Origin: Stieleria mannarensis
GTDB lineage: Bacteria; Planctomycetota; Planctomycetia; Pirellulales; Pirellulaceae
Reading direction: 5' to 3'
Assembly (NCBI RefSeq): GCF_014154935.1
Contig: NZ_JACEHH010000035.1
Location: 33,751-97,750 of the forward strand
Length of the DNA: 64,000 nucleotides
The translations under genes and the position numbers were made by a program. The notes below the pieces were generated by a model. That model was not told the DNA's origin. It made no database searches and saw only the letters and a list, made by a program, of their open reading frames with translations. The first letter of the stretch is position 1; every line of letters begins with the position of its first letter. This document shows positions 56,582-64,000 of the stretch, piece after piece.

Positions 56582-58596
56582 TCGTCGCGGTTGACCACGG
56601 GGTTGGAAACGTCGGGATCGTTGACTTCGGGCGAAGACACGGTCCCGGGCACGGGTTCGTTCTCCGACTTCATCTTCTGTTGAATCGACTCGCCGATCAG
56701 GTCGGTGATCTGTTGCTCGTCAAGTTCCTCTTCTTCCATCAACGCCCGTGTGACCTTCTCCAGGTCGCCGCGATGCTCGCGCAACAGTTGTTCGGCACGC
56801 TGGTCGGCTTCCATCAAGATCCGAGCGACTTCTTCGTCGATCAGCTCTTGAGTGTGCTCGCTGAATTGACGCGACTGGTGCATTTCGCGTCCCAAGAACG
56901 GATCCTCGTCACTGGTCTTGTAGCACACCGGTCCCAGTTTCGGACTCATGCCCCAGTGCGTGACCATTCGCCGCGCGATGCTGGTGGCGCGTTCCAAATC
57001 GTTTTCCGCACCGACGGTCGGTTCATCGTAAACGATCTTTTCCGCCGCACGTCCGCCCAACAGCACGATCAGCTGGTGTTCCAGTTCCTTCTTGCTGACG
57101 TTCAAGCGGTCTTCGTTGGGCACGTACTGCGTGACGCCCAGGGCCCGTCCGCGCGGGACGATGGTGACCTTGTGGACGGTATGGGCTCCATCCAGATGCC
57201 ATGCGGTCAGGGTGTGGCCGGCTTCGTGATACGCGGTCTTCTCTTTCTCGATCCCACGCAGCACTTCCTCGCGTTTGGCGCCCATCAGGATTTTGTCACG
57301 GGCGTAATCGAAGTCATCCATGTCGACTTCTTTCTTGTCGTGACGGGCGGCCCACAGTGCGGCTTCGTTGACCATGTTTTGAATGTCTGCCCCGGTCAGT
57401 CCGATCGTTCCGGCGGCAAGCCGGTCCAATTTCACATCGTCGGCCAACGGGACATCGCGGACGTGGACCTTGAAAATCTCTTCGCGGCCTTTCATCGTCG
57501 GGCGATTGACGGTGACGTGACGGTCGAAACGTCCGGGACGCAACAGGGCCGGGTCCAGCACGTCGGGACGGTTGGTGGCTGCGACCACGATCACCGCCTG
57601 ACTGGGGGTGAATCCGTCCATTTCGCCGAGGATCTGATTCAACGTCTGCTCGCGCTCGTCGTGTCCCCCGCCCAGTCCGGCGCCACGCTGACGTCCGACC
57701 GCATCGATTTCGTCGATGAAAATGATTGCGGGACTGTTCTGTTTGGCCGTTTGGAACAGGTCTCGGACCCGACTGGCCCCGACGCCGACGAACATCTGGA
57801 TGAATTCGCTGCCGTTGACCGAATAAAACGGCACTTCGGCTTCACCGGCCACGGCACGGGCGAGAAGTGTCTTTCCGGTCCCCGGAGGTCCGTTCAGCAG
57901 AACGCCTTTGGGAACCCGCCCCCCGAGTTTTTGGAATTTGTCGGGGGTTTTCAGATAGTCCACGATCTCTTGCAAGTCCGCCTTGACGCCTTCCAAGCCC
58001 GCCACGTCTTCAAACGTGACGGTTTTTTCGTTCGCCTCGAATCGTTTCGCGGGACTTTTGCCGAATCCCGACAAGAAGCCTCCGCCCATGATGTCGTTCC
58101 GCGTGCGACGGATCATCATGAACACGAACAGGAACACGGCCAACGGCAACCCGATGAAGATCAGCAGATTGACCAGTTCACGGGTGTTGTCGGGCGCCTG
58201 GAAGTCGTAGGGAATGTCGGCGTCGACCAACATCCCCTCGATTCGCGAGGATGACTGGGGATCGAGCGAGATGTTGAAGTAGAATTTTTTCTTCAATTTG
58301 ACCGGCTTGCCGTCGTCATCCTTATCAATCGTCTCGATGCCGTCCTTGATGACCGGAGGCGCTTCGGGCTCGTTTTTAAACGTCCCGACGACGGTTTGCT
58401 CGCCGATGCTGACTTTTTCGATGTTGTTCTTGGCCAACTGCTCACGAAAGAAACTGGCCGTGATCCTGGAACCGGGATCTTCGGTTCGCCAGAATAAAAT
58501 GGCGAACCCGATCGCCAGCACCACCGCAATCAGCAATCCGTTATTGCGACGCGGGGGAGGTGCGTTGACGTCTGTCTCTTCGCGACGATTTTCCAT
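56578..58596 (-). CDS. ftsH: ATP-dependent zinc metalloprotease FtsH
   Basis: 672 residues. TM helices at about 20-36 and 142-162 flank an extracytoplasmic domain; AAA+ Walker A GPPGTGKT (236-243), Walker [35 protein letters not shown], then the protease zinc site HEAGH (457-461). It degrades damaged membrane proteins and regulators. The C-terminal tail (about 40 residues) is acidic and disordered. A ferredoxin-like gene overlaps its stop. Confidence 0.97.
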   Translation of the reverse strand: MENRREETDVNAPPPRRNNGLLIAVVLAIGFAILFWRTEDPGSRITASFFREQLAKNNIEKVSIGEQTVVGTFKNEPEAPPVIKDGIETIDKDDDGKPVKLKKKFYFNISLDPQSSSRIEGMLVDADIPYDFQAPDNTRELVNLLIFIGLPLAVFLFVFMMIRRTRNDIMGGGFLSGFGKSPAKRFEANEKTVTFEDVAGLEGVKADLQEIVDYLKTPDKFQKLGGRVPKGVLLNGPPGTGKTLLARAVAGEAEVPFYSVNGSEFIQMFVGVGASRVRDLFQTAKQNSPAIIFIDEIDAVGRQRGAGLGGGHDEREQTLNQILGEMDGFTPSQAVIVVAATNRPDVLDPALLRPGRFDRHVTVNRPTMKGREEIFKVHVRDVPLADDVKLDRLAAGTIGLTGADIQNMVNEAALWAARHDKKEVDMDDFDYARDKILMGAKREEVLRGIEKEKTAYHEAGHTLTAWHLDGAHTVHKVTIVPRGRALGVTQYVPNEDRLNVSKKELEHQLIVLLGGRAAEKIVYDEPTVGAENDLERATSIARRMVTHWGMSPKLGPVCYKTSDEDPFLGREMHQSRQFSEHTQELIDEEVARILMEADQRAEQLLREHRGDLEKVTRALMEEEELDEQQITDLIGESIQQKMKSENEPVPGTVSSPEVNDPDVSNPVVNRDE

Positions 58597-58904
58597 AGTG
58601 GTATTTCGATCGAAAGTTGCTTGCCTTGGCCAGGCAGTGAGATTTAAGAGGAAGGGGCGACGGTGATTGCCAAGTCCGTTGTTGGCTTAGGCCCCGTGAC
58701 AGGTCGCCCGACGGAAGCGGTGGTCAGCAAAACCGATGCCACACGCCGAAACCGACACGGAAACTATGCGTCGGTATGATAAATCGGTGTCAAAACATTC
58801 CCCAAAACTGACGCCGGGGAGTCGACCCGGCGGGCTACAATCCGCAAGGGTCTGTCTGTGCGGGGTCTGATTGTACCAATTTGCGCGAAAATGGAATCCG
58901 GGGC
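58597..58904. other. Intergenic, no feature recognised
   Basis: About 308 bases between ftsH start and recQ stop, both minus strand; it should hold the ftsH promoter. A frame on the minus strand (58687-59046) lacks a protein-like pattern and overlaps recQ, so it was not accepted. Confidence 0.5.
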
Positions 58905-61787
58905 TTAGGACTGCCAACTTGGCGACACGCTGCGGCCCCTTGCCGCAGCCGCCTGCAGATGAGACGCGATTTGACGTCGATTCAGTTTTCGTATCTGACA
59001 CACTTCCTCCATTGTGAACCCGTCGCTGAACAACCGCCAAGTCCAATAGGCGTCCCGCTCGCCGATCGATTCGTCCAAGTCCGCTTGGGCCTGGACCTCG
59101 ACGATCGGGGGGGCGTCACTTGGCGATTTCTGCCGCGACTCCACGTTCGGTCGCCCCGCGTTAGCCTCGACGTTCCTCTCGGCTCCCGCACCGACGATGT
59201 CTCCAGACGGGACCTCCGATGGCGAATCGTTTGACTCGATCGGCGCCCCATCATCGACCGCCGGATCAGCACCCGCCAGGCACCCGCCGATGATCTCCAG
59301 GATGTCATACCCGTATTGTTCCATGGTCGCCGGACCGATGCCCGAGACGACCTCCAGCTCGCTGCTGCTTTGCGGACGGATCTCGGCCAGTCGATCGATC
59401 GTCGAATTGGACAACACCCGATAGGCCGGAATCCCCAGCGCCGCCGAGGATCGCCGCCGCCAGCGTTTCAGCGAATCACGAATCTCGTCGGCCAGCTTCT
59501 TTTCCGGACTGGTCAGATCATCCAGCGTCACTTGGATCCCGGTGTCCGCGTGTGCGCCTTCGGCCGGAATCGGATCGGCGTTCACACCGGCATCGGCGTG
59601 GGCGGATGGCTGGCCGCTGCCATCGGCACCGGAGGCATCACCACTGCTGACGTCGGTCGACTCGATGTGGCGTGCCGCCGCGGCCAAACACCGGGCCAGC
59701 CCCTTGGACAGCGTGAACGAGGCGGGCAACGGGGTCTTCAGGTGCATCACGGACTTGCCAAAATCGCTGATTTCGATCGTCGGCCGCCGCTGGTCGACTT
59801 CGCGCTGCTCGACCATCCCGTGTTCGATCATCGCGTCGATAATCTTGCTCAATTGCGATTGCTTCATCGACGACAGCATGCCGTAGGTGCTCAACCGCTG
59901 CAGTTTCCACTGGGTGATGCGTTTGTTTTGTGATCCACACAACATCTGAGCAACCAGATTCTTTCCGAATCGGCCGTGCATCCGTGTGACGCCGCTCAGT
60001 ATGACTCGCAATCCGCACAGCACGGCGTTGGCGTCGGATTCGGTCAGACCCTCGGTCAGCGGGCTCGTCGATCCGGCCCCTGTCGGAACCTCACAACGAT
60101 CACACTTGCCACAATTCTTGCTTTCTGGATCGCCGAAATAATCCAAGATCACACGTTGGCGGCATCCCCCGGTACGGGCGAACCCGATCACGGCCTCCAG
60201 CTTTTCGTACTCGTTCGCTTTCCGCCGCGCGAGTTCGTCAAAGTCGATTTCCAGGTTCTCAAACAGCACATCACGCTGGACAAAATGAACCGCCCGCCCG
60301 CGGAACGGTGGGACGTAATCAAAGGCGTTCAGACGACTCAGTTCACGCAGCGTCCGCATCAGCTGATCGCGATCGACGTCGGCCAATTCCATCAGCCGAC
60401 TGGGGCGGACATAAACATCGTCGTTGCGACGTCGGCCGACAACCTGCTCGATCGCCGTCATCACGCGACGCCGCAGCTTGGCTTCCTTGGGCAAGAAATC
60501 CAGCATCGTTGGCGCATCGCTGTCGATCCGAACCAACATCTGGTTTTGGCTGCTATCGAGCCGCCGCAGCACGCCTGCCTTGGCGAGCAACGTTTCGGCC
60601 GTCCCGATCGCTTCAGAACTGTCCGCATCAATCGCGTCGCGGACCTGATCGAGCGTCAATTCGATCGGGTCCTCTGGTCGCGACAACAAGTACTGGTAGA
60701 CCTTCTTGACGACCTCTTTGGACGGGTAACGATTCTCGATGAAGTACTCTTGGATGTAACGGTCCTGGTAAGAAAAGAACAACCGACAATCGCTCTCCAG
60801 ACCGTCGCGTCCAGCCCGGCCGGCTTCCTGATAGTACGCTTCCAGGGTTCCGGGCATGTTGTAGTGGGCGACGAATCGGATATCCGACTTGTCGATGCCC
60901 ATCCCGAACGCGTTGGTCGCGACGATGGCCGCCAACTCGCCGGCCATAAACTTCTCTTGGACGACGCGGCGTTTTTCCGAATCCATGCCGCCGTGGTAAA
61001 CACCGATCGGGCGACGCGTCTGTTCGGGCAACCAGTCGCCGATCGCTTCACAGTTCTTTCGCGTCGCGGCATAAATGATCCCCGCGCCGTCTTGGCGTTT
61101 GACGAACTCGGTCAGCTGAGTCTCCTTCTCCACATCCGTTTTGCTTTGCGAGACCCCGAAACGCAGATTGGTGCGGGCAAACCCCGTCACAAAAACTTTC
61201 GGGGATTTCAGATCCAACAGCGAACACACGTCGTCGCGGACCAGCGGTGTCGCCGTAGCGGTCAGCGCGATCGTTTGTAGACCATCCAGGTACTGCGCCC
61301 GGACTTTGCCAAGCCGTGAGTAGTCGGGCCGAAAATCGTGCCCCCACTCGCTCACGCAGTGGGCTTCGTCGACGGCAAGCAACGTGACCTGGCAGCGTTG
61401 CAGGATTTCGAGGAACCGTCCGTTGCGCAGCCGCTCCGGTGCGACATACACCATCTCCAACTCGCCGCGGGTCATCGATTCCATCACGTCCTCTTGTTCG
61501 CGGACACTTTGGGTCGAATTGATCAACCGGGCGGCGATCCCCAATTGGCGCAGCGTGTCGACCTGATCCTTCATTAGCGCGATCAGCGGAGAAACGACGA
61601 TCGTCATCCCGGGCCGCGCCAGGGACGGCAATTGGTAGCACAGGCTTTTGCCGCCGCCGGTCGGCATCACGCACATCACGTCGTCGCCGCCGGCAACGGC
61701 TTCGATCACCTCACGCTGGCCGGGGCGAAACTCGCGCAGTCCGAACCGCGACAGCAGCGAATCGTAATCGGTGGCAGTGGCATTCAT
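58905..61787 (-). CDS. recQ: RecQ-family DNA helicase, long form
   Basis: 960 residues, against about 600 for E. coli RecQ. Walker A MPTGGGKS (41-48), motif II DEAH with HC (140-144), IALTATATPLV, FGMGIDKSDIRFVAH, and QEAGRAGRDG (motif VI). Zinc-binding and winged-helix region around CGKCDRCEV. An HRDC-like domain is near 765-845 (LAEIRPQSSSELEVVSGIGP). Beyond it a disordered linker and a C-terminal helix-turn-helix (GFTMEEVCQIRKLNRRQIAS). It unwinds DNA 3' to 5' in recombination and repair. The C-terminal extension is the unusual part. Confidence 0.95.
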   Translation of the reverse strand: MNATATDYDSLLSRFGLREFRPGQREVIEAVAGGDDVMCVMPTGGGKSLCYQLPSLARPGMTIVVSPLIALMKDQVDTLRQLGIAARLINSTQSVREQEDVMESMTRGELEMVYVAPERLRNGRFLEILQRCQVTLLAVDEAHCVSEWGHDFRPDYSRLGKVRAQYLDGLQTIALTATATPLVRDDVCSLLDLKSPKVFVTGFARTNLRFGVSQSKTDVEKETQLTEFVKRQDGAGIIYAATRKNCEAIGDWLPEQTRRPIGVYHGGMDSEKRRVVQEKFMAGELAAIVATNAFGMGIDKSDIRFVAHYNMPGTLEAYYQEAGRAGRDGLESDCRLFFSYQDRYIQEYFIENRYPSKEVVKKVYQYLLSRPEDPIELTLDQVRDAIDADSSEAIGTAETLLAKAGVLRRLDSSQNQMLVRIDSDAPTMLDFLPKEAKLRRRVMTAIEQVVGRRRNDDVYVRPSRLMELADVDRDQLMRTLRELSRLNAFDYVPPFRGRAVHFVQRDVLFENLEIDFDELARRKANEYEKLEAVIGFARTGGCRQRVILDYFGDPESKNCGKCDRCEVPTGAGSTSPLTEGLTESDANAVLCGLRVILSGVTRMHGRFGKNLVAQMLCGSQNKRITQWKLQRLSTYGMLSSMKQSQLSKIIDAMIEHGMVEQREVDQRRPTIEISDFGKSVMHLKTPLPASFTLSKGLARCLAAAARHIESTDVSSGDASGADGSGQPSAHADAGVNADPIPAEGAHADTGIQVTLDDLTSPEKKLADEIRDSLKRWRRRSSAALGIPAYRVLSNSTIDRLAEIRPQSSSELEVVSGIGPATMEQYGYDILEIIGGCLAGADPAVDDGAPIESNDSPSEVPSGDIVGAGAERNVEANAGRPNVESRQKSPSDAPPIVEVQAQADLDESIGERDAYWTWRLFSDGFTMEEVCQIRKLNRRQIASHLQAAAARGRSVSPSWQS

Positions 61788-61965
61788 GAGTCAGTCCGTT
61801 TGAGAAGGCGTGCGAGCCCCAAAGTATACGGAATTCCCATCACCTGGCGATCCGCGGCCCGCCCGCTTGCCGGCGCGTTGGCGATAGCCGCCGGCGGCGT
61901 CCTGGTCTATACTGGCGGATTGACAATTGACGCCGAGACCTGATCCGATCGAGCCTCCGTTTGCC

Positions 61966-62688
61966 ATGCCCATCGCCCCAGTTTGCCGCGCCCGAGTCCA
62001 TTCCATCGGCACTTCCTCCTGTTTATTGCGACGCGTTACGCCGCTCGATTTATGCCTTGTCGTCTTGGTGTTTGTCCTGGCCGCCGGAGGAGATCGTGCT
62101 GGGCGGGCCGCCGAGCCGGTTTTTGCAGAGGATTTTGAATCCGGCACCGCTCGCTGGGAAATGCTCGATCCCAAGACTTGGAAGCACAGCGAGCACGACG
62201 GATCGATGACGATCGAAATCACCGATCGGTCCAGCGAGTACAAGCCGCCAGTTCGCAGCCCGCTGCACGTCGCGTTGATCAAGAACCTGGAGCTGGGCAG
62301 CTTTGAAATCAACTTTCGCGTCAAAAGCACCAAAGACACCGGCAACCATCGCGATTGCTGTGTGTTTTTCAATTACCGCGACGACCAGCACTTTTACTAC
62401 GTGCACCTGGGGGCCCGCCCCGACCCACACAGCGGTCAAATCATGATCGTCAACGAAGCACCCCGATTGGCTTTGACCGACAACCAACGCGAAACGCCGT
62501 GGGACGACCAATGGCACCGGGTCAAACTGATTCGCGATGTCAGAACGGGGCGGATCGCAATTTATTTCGATGACATGTCCAAACCCCACATGGAGGTGTT
62601 CGACAAAACGTTTACCGGCGGTCGCATCGGGCTGGGGTCGTTTGACGACCTAAATGCCTTTGACGATGTTGTCGTCCACGCACGCTAA
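61966..62688 (+). CDS. Secreted concanavalin-like (DUF1080-type) protein
   Basis: 240 residues from ATG 61966. A signal region (DLCLVVLVFVLAAGGDRAGRA) precedes a beta-sandwich domain: FAEDFESGTARWEM, SPLHVALIKNLELGSFEINF, DCCVFFNYRDDQHFYYVHLG, and FTGGRIGLGSFDDLNAFDDV. This fits LamG or 3-keto-disaccharide-hydrolase-like lectin folds that are abundant in planctomycetes and often bind or process glycans. A catalytic set is not evident. Transcribed divergently from recQ. Confidence 0.7.
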   Translation: MPIAPVCRARVHSIGTSSCLLRRVTPLDLCLVVLVFVLAAGGDRAGRAAEPVFAEDFESGTARWEMLDPKTWKHSEHDGSMTIEITDRSSEYKPPVRSPLHVALIKNLELGSFEINFRVKSTKDTGNHRDCCVFFNYRDDQHFYYVHLGARPDPHSGQIMIVNEAPRLALTDNQRETPWDDQWHRVKLIRDVRTGRIAIYFDDMSKPHMEVFDKTFTGGRIGLGSFDDLNAFDDVVVHAR

Positions 62689-62766
62689 TCACGGCCATCG
62701 CCGGTCACTACTCTTCTCTCCGACGTCACCGTCGGAACCACCATCAATACAAGGATTCTGCAACGG

Positions 62767-63510
62767 ATGAGCGATTACGGAATGTTCAGCGACGATTTTT
62801 ATCTCAACATGAACTTGGCGACCGAAATGGATCTGCCGCAAAATCGCGAGTCCGTGCTCCACTATTTCGAACAGGTGCGACGCCGTTACCCCCAGTTGCT
62901 GAACTTCTACTCGCGCGAGAAGTCAGAGTTTGTGCTCGAAGAAGAAAAGGAAAAGGGCTCTTACCGTTGGGTCTCGATCGAACCGCGACGACTGAACAGC
63001 GGATCGGTCAACCCCGAGACGCTTGACGCCGCGATCGAACAGCATCGCAGCGTTCTGGAGTTGGTGCCCTACGAACTATCGATCACACCACTGGATTGTG
63101 AATCGCTGAGCGTGATGCTGGGATTCGATTTCAATTATCGCGGCAACCACAACGAGATTCTGAATCAGGCGATCGGGGTTGCTCCGGCGCTGGAGCGGTT
63201 CACGACGCTGCCGTACGGGAAAGTGCTGTCCAACGAACCGTCATTACAGTTCGCGCTGGACGAAGAGTGCCGCACGCAGTGCCGGATCAGTTTTGAATCC
63301 CGCACCACCGCCTATCAAGTCCGCACCGGCGAATACAGCGAAGACCAATTGAGCGTGTATCTGACGGTCCGCCGGTACGACAGCCTGGGGCCGGATGAAT
63401 CCTTCGACAAAGAATTCATACGTCTCTCCTCGCTCTGCCGCGACCTGGTCGACGAGTACCTGGTCAGCGCCGTCCTCCGCCCCCTCCAAGAAGCGATCTC
63501 CCTGCACTAG
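62767..63510 (+). CDS. Conserved planctomycete-type hypothetical protein
   Basis: 247 residues from ATG 62767. No signal, no TM. The N-terminus (SDYGMFSDDFYLNMNLATEM) is acidic; a central GSYRWVSIEPRRLNSGSVNP and LDCESLSVMLGFDFNYRGNH are distinctive; it ends with LCRDLVDEYLVSAVLRPLQE. Likely a soluble cytoplasmic protein. I do not recognise a function. Confidence 0.7.
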   Translation: MSDYGMFSDDFYLNMNLATEMDLPQNRESVLHYFEQVRRRYPQLLNFYSREKSEFVLEEEKEKGSYRWVSIEPRRLNSGSVNPETLDAAIEQHRSVLELVPYELSITPLDCESLSVMLGFDFNYRGNHNEILNQAIGVAPALERFTTLPYGKVLSNEPSLQFALDEECRTQCRISFESRTTAYQVRTGEYSEDQLSVYLTVRRYDSLGPDESFDKEFIRLSSLCRDLVDEYLVSAVLRPLQEAISLH

Positions 63511-63818
63511 CCCCATCAAAAGGGGACGGGGGTTGAATCAGCCACCAAGTGCAGCACCGCTGTCCCCAGCGGTTCTCCCCAGAAAGCGAAACGCAACAGC
63601 CCGGACGCAAGCGAGACCATGAATTGGTTCAGCGTGGCGGGCGGCAGATGCGTCTCGATTTCACTGGTGCCTTCGTCAAGTCAATCGGCCGTGGGCGGAC
63701 AGGGAAGCAACGTCAAGCGTCCCGTCTTAGGGAGCTGATTCTTCGGTCGGTTCATCTAAGAGACCTGCCCCCTTAGATTCGGTCCATCGTTTCAAGGAGT
63801 GGATTGCGGCAGAGATTC
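63511..63818. other. Intergenic with partial repeat
   Basis: About 308 bases between the hypothetical gene and the right-edge ORF. Near 63596-63618 AGCCCGGACGCAAGCGAGA resembles planctomycete repeat words. No gene recognised. Confidence 0.5.
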
Positions 63819-64000
63819 CTAGCTGCGCTCACGAAGCTGCCGTTTTAGCGCCACTTCCATCGCGGCAAGCTCCTCCGATGAACGCATTCGCAGGTCTTCG
63901 ATCGTTGATTCTGCGACGCCCGCAAGCGATTGAAGCACTCGTACCCGGCCGATTGCCTCCCCTCGGGCCTCTCCTCGGGCCTCAGCCGCTTCCAGGCGTC
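63819..64000 (-). CDS. C-terminus of Rpn-like nuclease/transposase protein (cut by window edge)
   Basis: The minus-strand frame running in from the right edge ends at TAG 63819-63821 after 59 residues: an Arg-Gly-Glu-Ala-rich segment (EARGEARGEAIGRVRVL) then a helical tail (EELAAMEVALKRQLRERS). Such REA/GEA repeats are typical of the C-terminal part of Rpn/PD-(D/E)XK recombination-promoting nuclease proteins. The nuclease domain is outside the window. Confidence 0.45.
   Translation of the reverse strand, partial: RLEAAEARGEARGEAIGRVRVLQSLAGVAESTIEDLRMRSSEELAAMEVALKRQLRERS

Noticed and set aside
56680..58254. 524-codon plus-strand frame
   Set aside because: Antisense to ftsH, whose motifs are all in place; long antisense frames are expected in high-GC genes.
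58687..59046. 119-codon minus-strand frame between ftsH and recQ
   Set aside because: Overlaps the recQ end in another frame, arginine/cysteine-rich, without start context.

Overview
The window is chromosomal DNA from a planctomycete, most likely family Pirellulaceae (Rhodopirellula, Stieleria or Rubripirellula relatives). This rests on high GC, a Gfo/Idh/MocA oxidoreductase with a Tat signal, a GntP permease, a secreted DUF1080-like protein, a split carA/carB, planctomycete-looking hypothetical proteins and many intergenic REP-like elements. No rRNA, CRISPR array, intact transposase or intact prophage was found.

Layout. 1-6.9 kb is a decayed accessory island. A minus-strand chain of overlapping genes (lipoprotein with a papain/C39-like Cys-His core, membrane-anchored thioredoxin-fold protein, two paralogous GT2 glycosyltransferases, a third glycosyltransferase running off the left edge) abuts an amidoligase fragment cut at both ends, an opposite-strand ORF fragment and a 5'-truncated type I restriction helicase (HsdR) overlapping a DoxX-like gene. 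7.2-12 kb has initiator tRNA-Met with a terminator, tgt overlapping an unusual P-II gene, a TPR protein carrying two RNA polymerase alpha-CTD modules, and tRNA-Thr(CGU). 12-17 kb holds argJ, an ABC-2 exporter pair and a DUF58 protein. 17-21 kb is the sdhCAB operon. 21-36.8 kb holds a gluconate-type permease, carA, an alpha-1,2-fucosyltransferase-like gene, a 3-hydroxyacyl-CoA dehydrogenase, a gamma-glutamylcyclotransferase-like gene, a Gfo/Idh/MocA oxidoreductase, a LysA-type decarboxylase, a GAF histidine kinase, scpB, an HNH gene and a nucleoside MFS transporter. 36.9-46.6 kb has carB, a sigma-54 response regulator and, convergent with it, pstSCAB-phoU. 47-54 kb has moxR, an SDR-like protein and the pyruvate dehydrogenase genes aceE-aceF. 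54-64 kb has a tolQ/exbB-exbD-exbD cluster, a thioredoxin-like ferredoxin overlapping ftsH, a long recQ, two planctomycete-type genes and the C-terminus of an Rpn-like nuclease gene cut by the right edge.

How it works together. Most of the window is housekeeping: TCA cycle and pyruvate oxidation (sdh, aceEF), arginine/pyrimidine precursors (argJ, carA, carB), phosphate uptake (pst), proteolysis (ftsH), chromosome segregation (scpB) and repair (recQ). The accessory interest lies in the left island, the alpha-CTD/TPR protein, the P-II protein lacking the uridylylation tyrosine, the SDR lacking catalytic Ser/Tyr, a PstA with an inserted domain, and families of modular intergenic hairpin repeats. 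Start codons were chosen from overlaps with neighbours and family N-termini, so some are shorter than the longest open frame.
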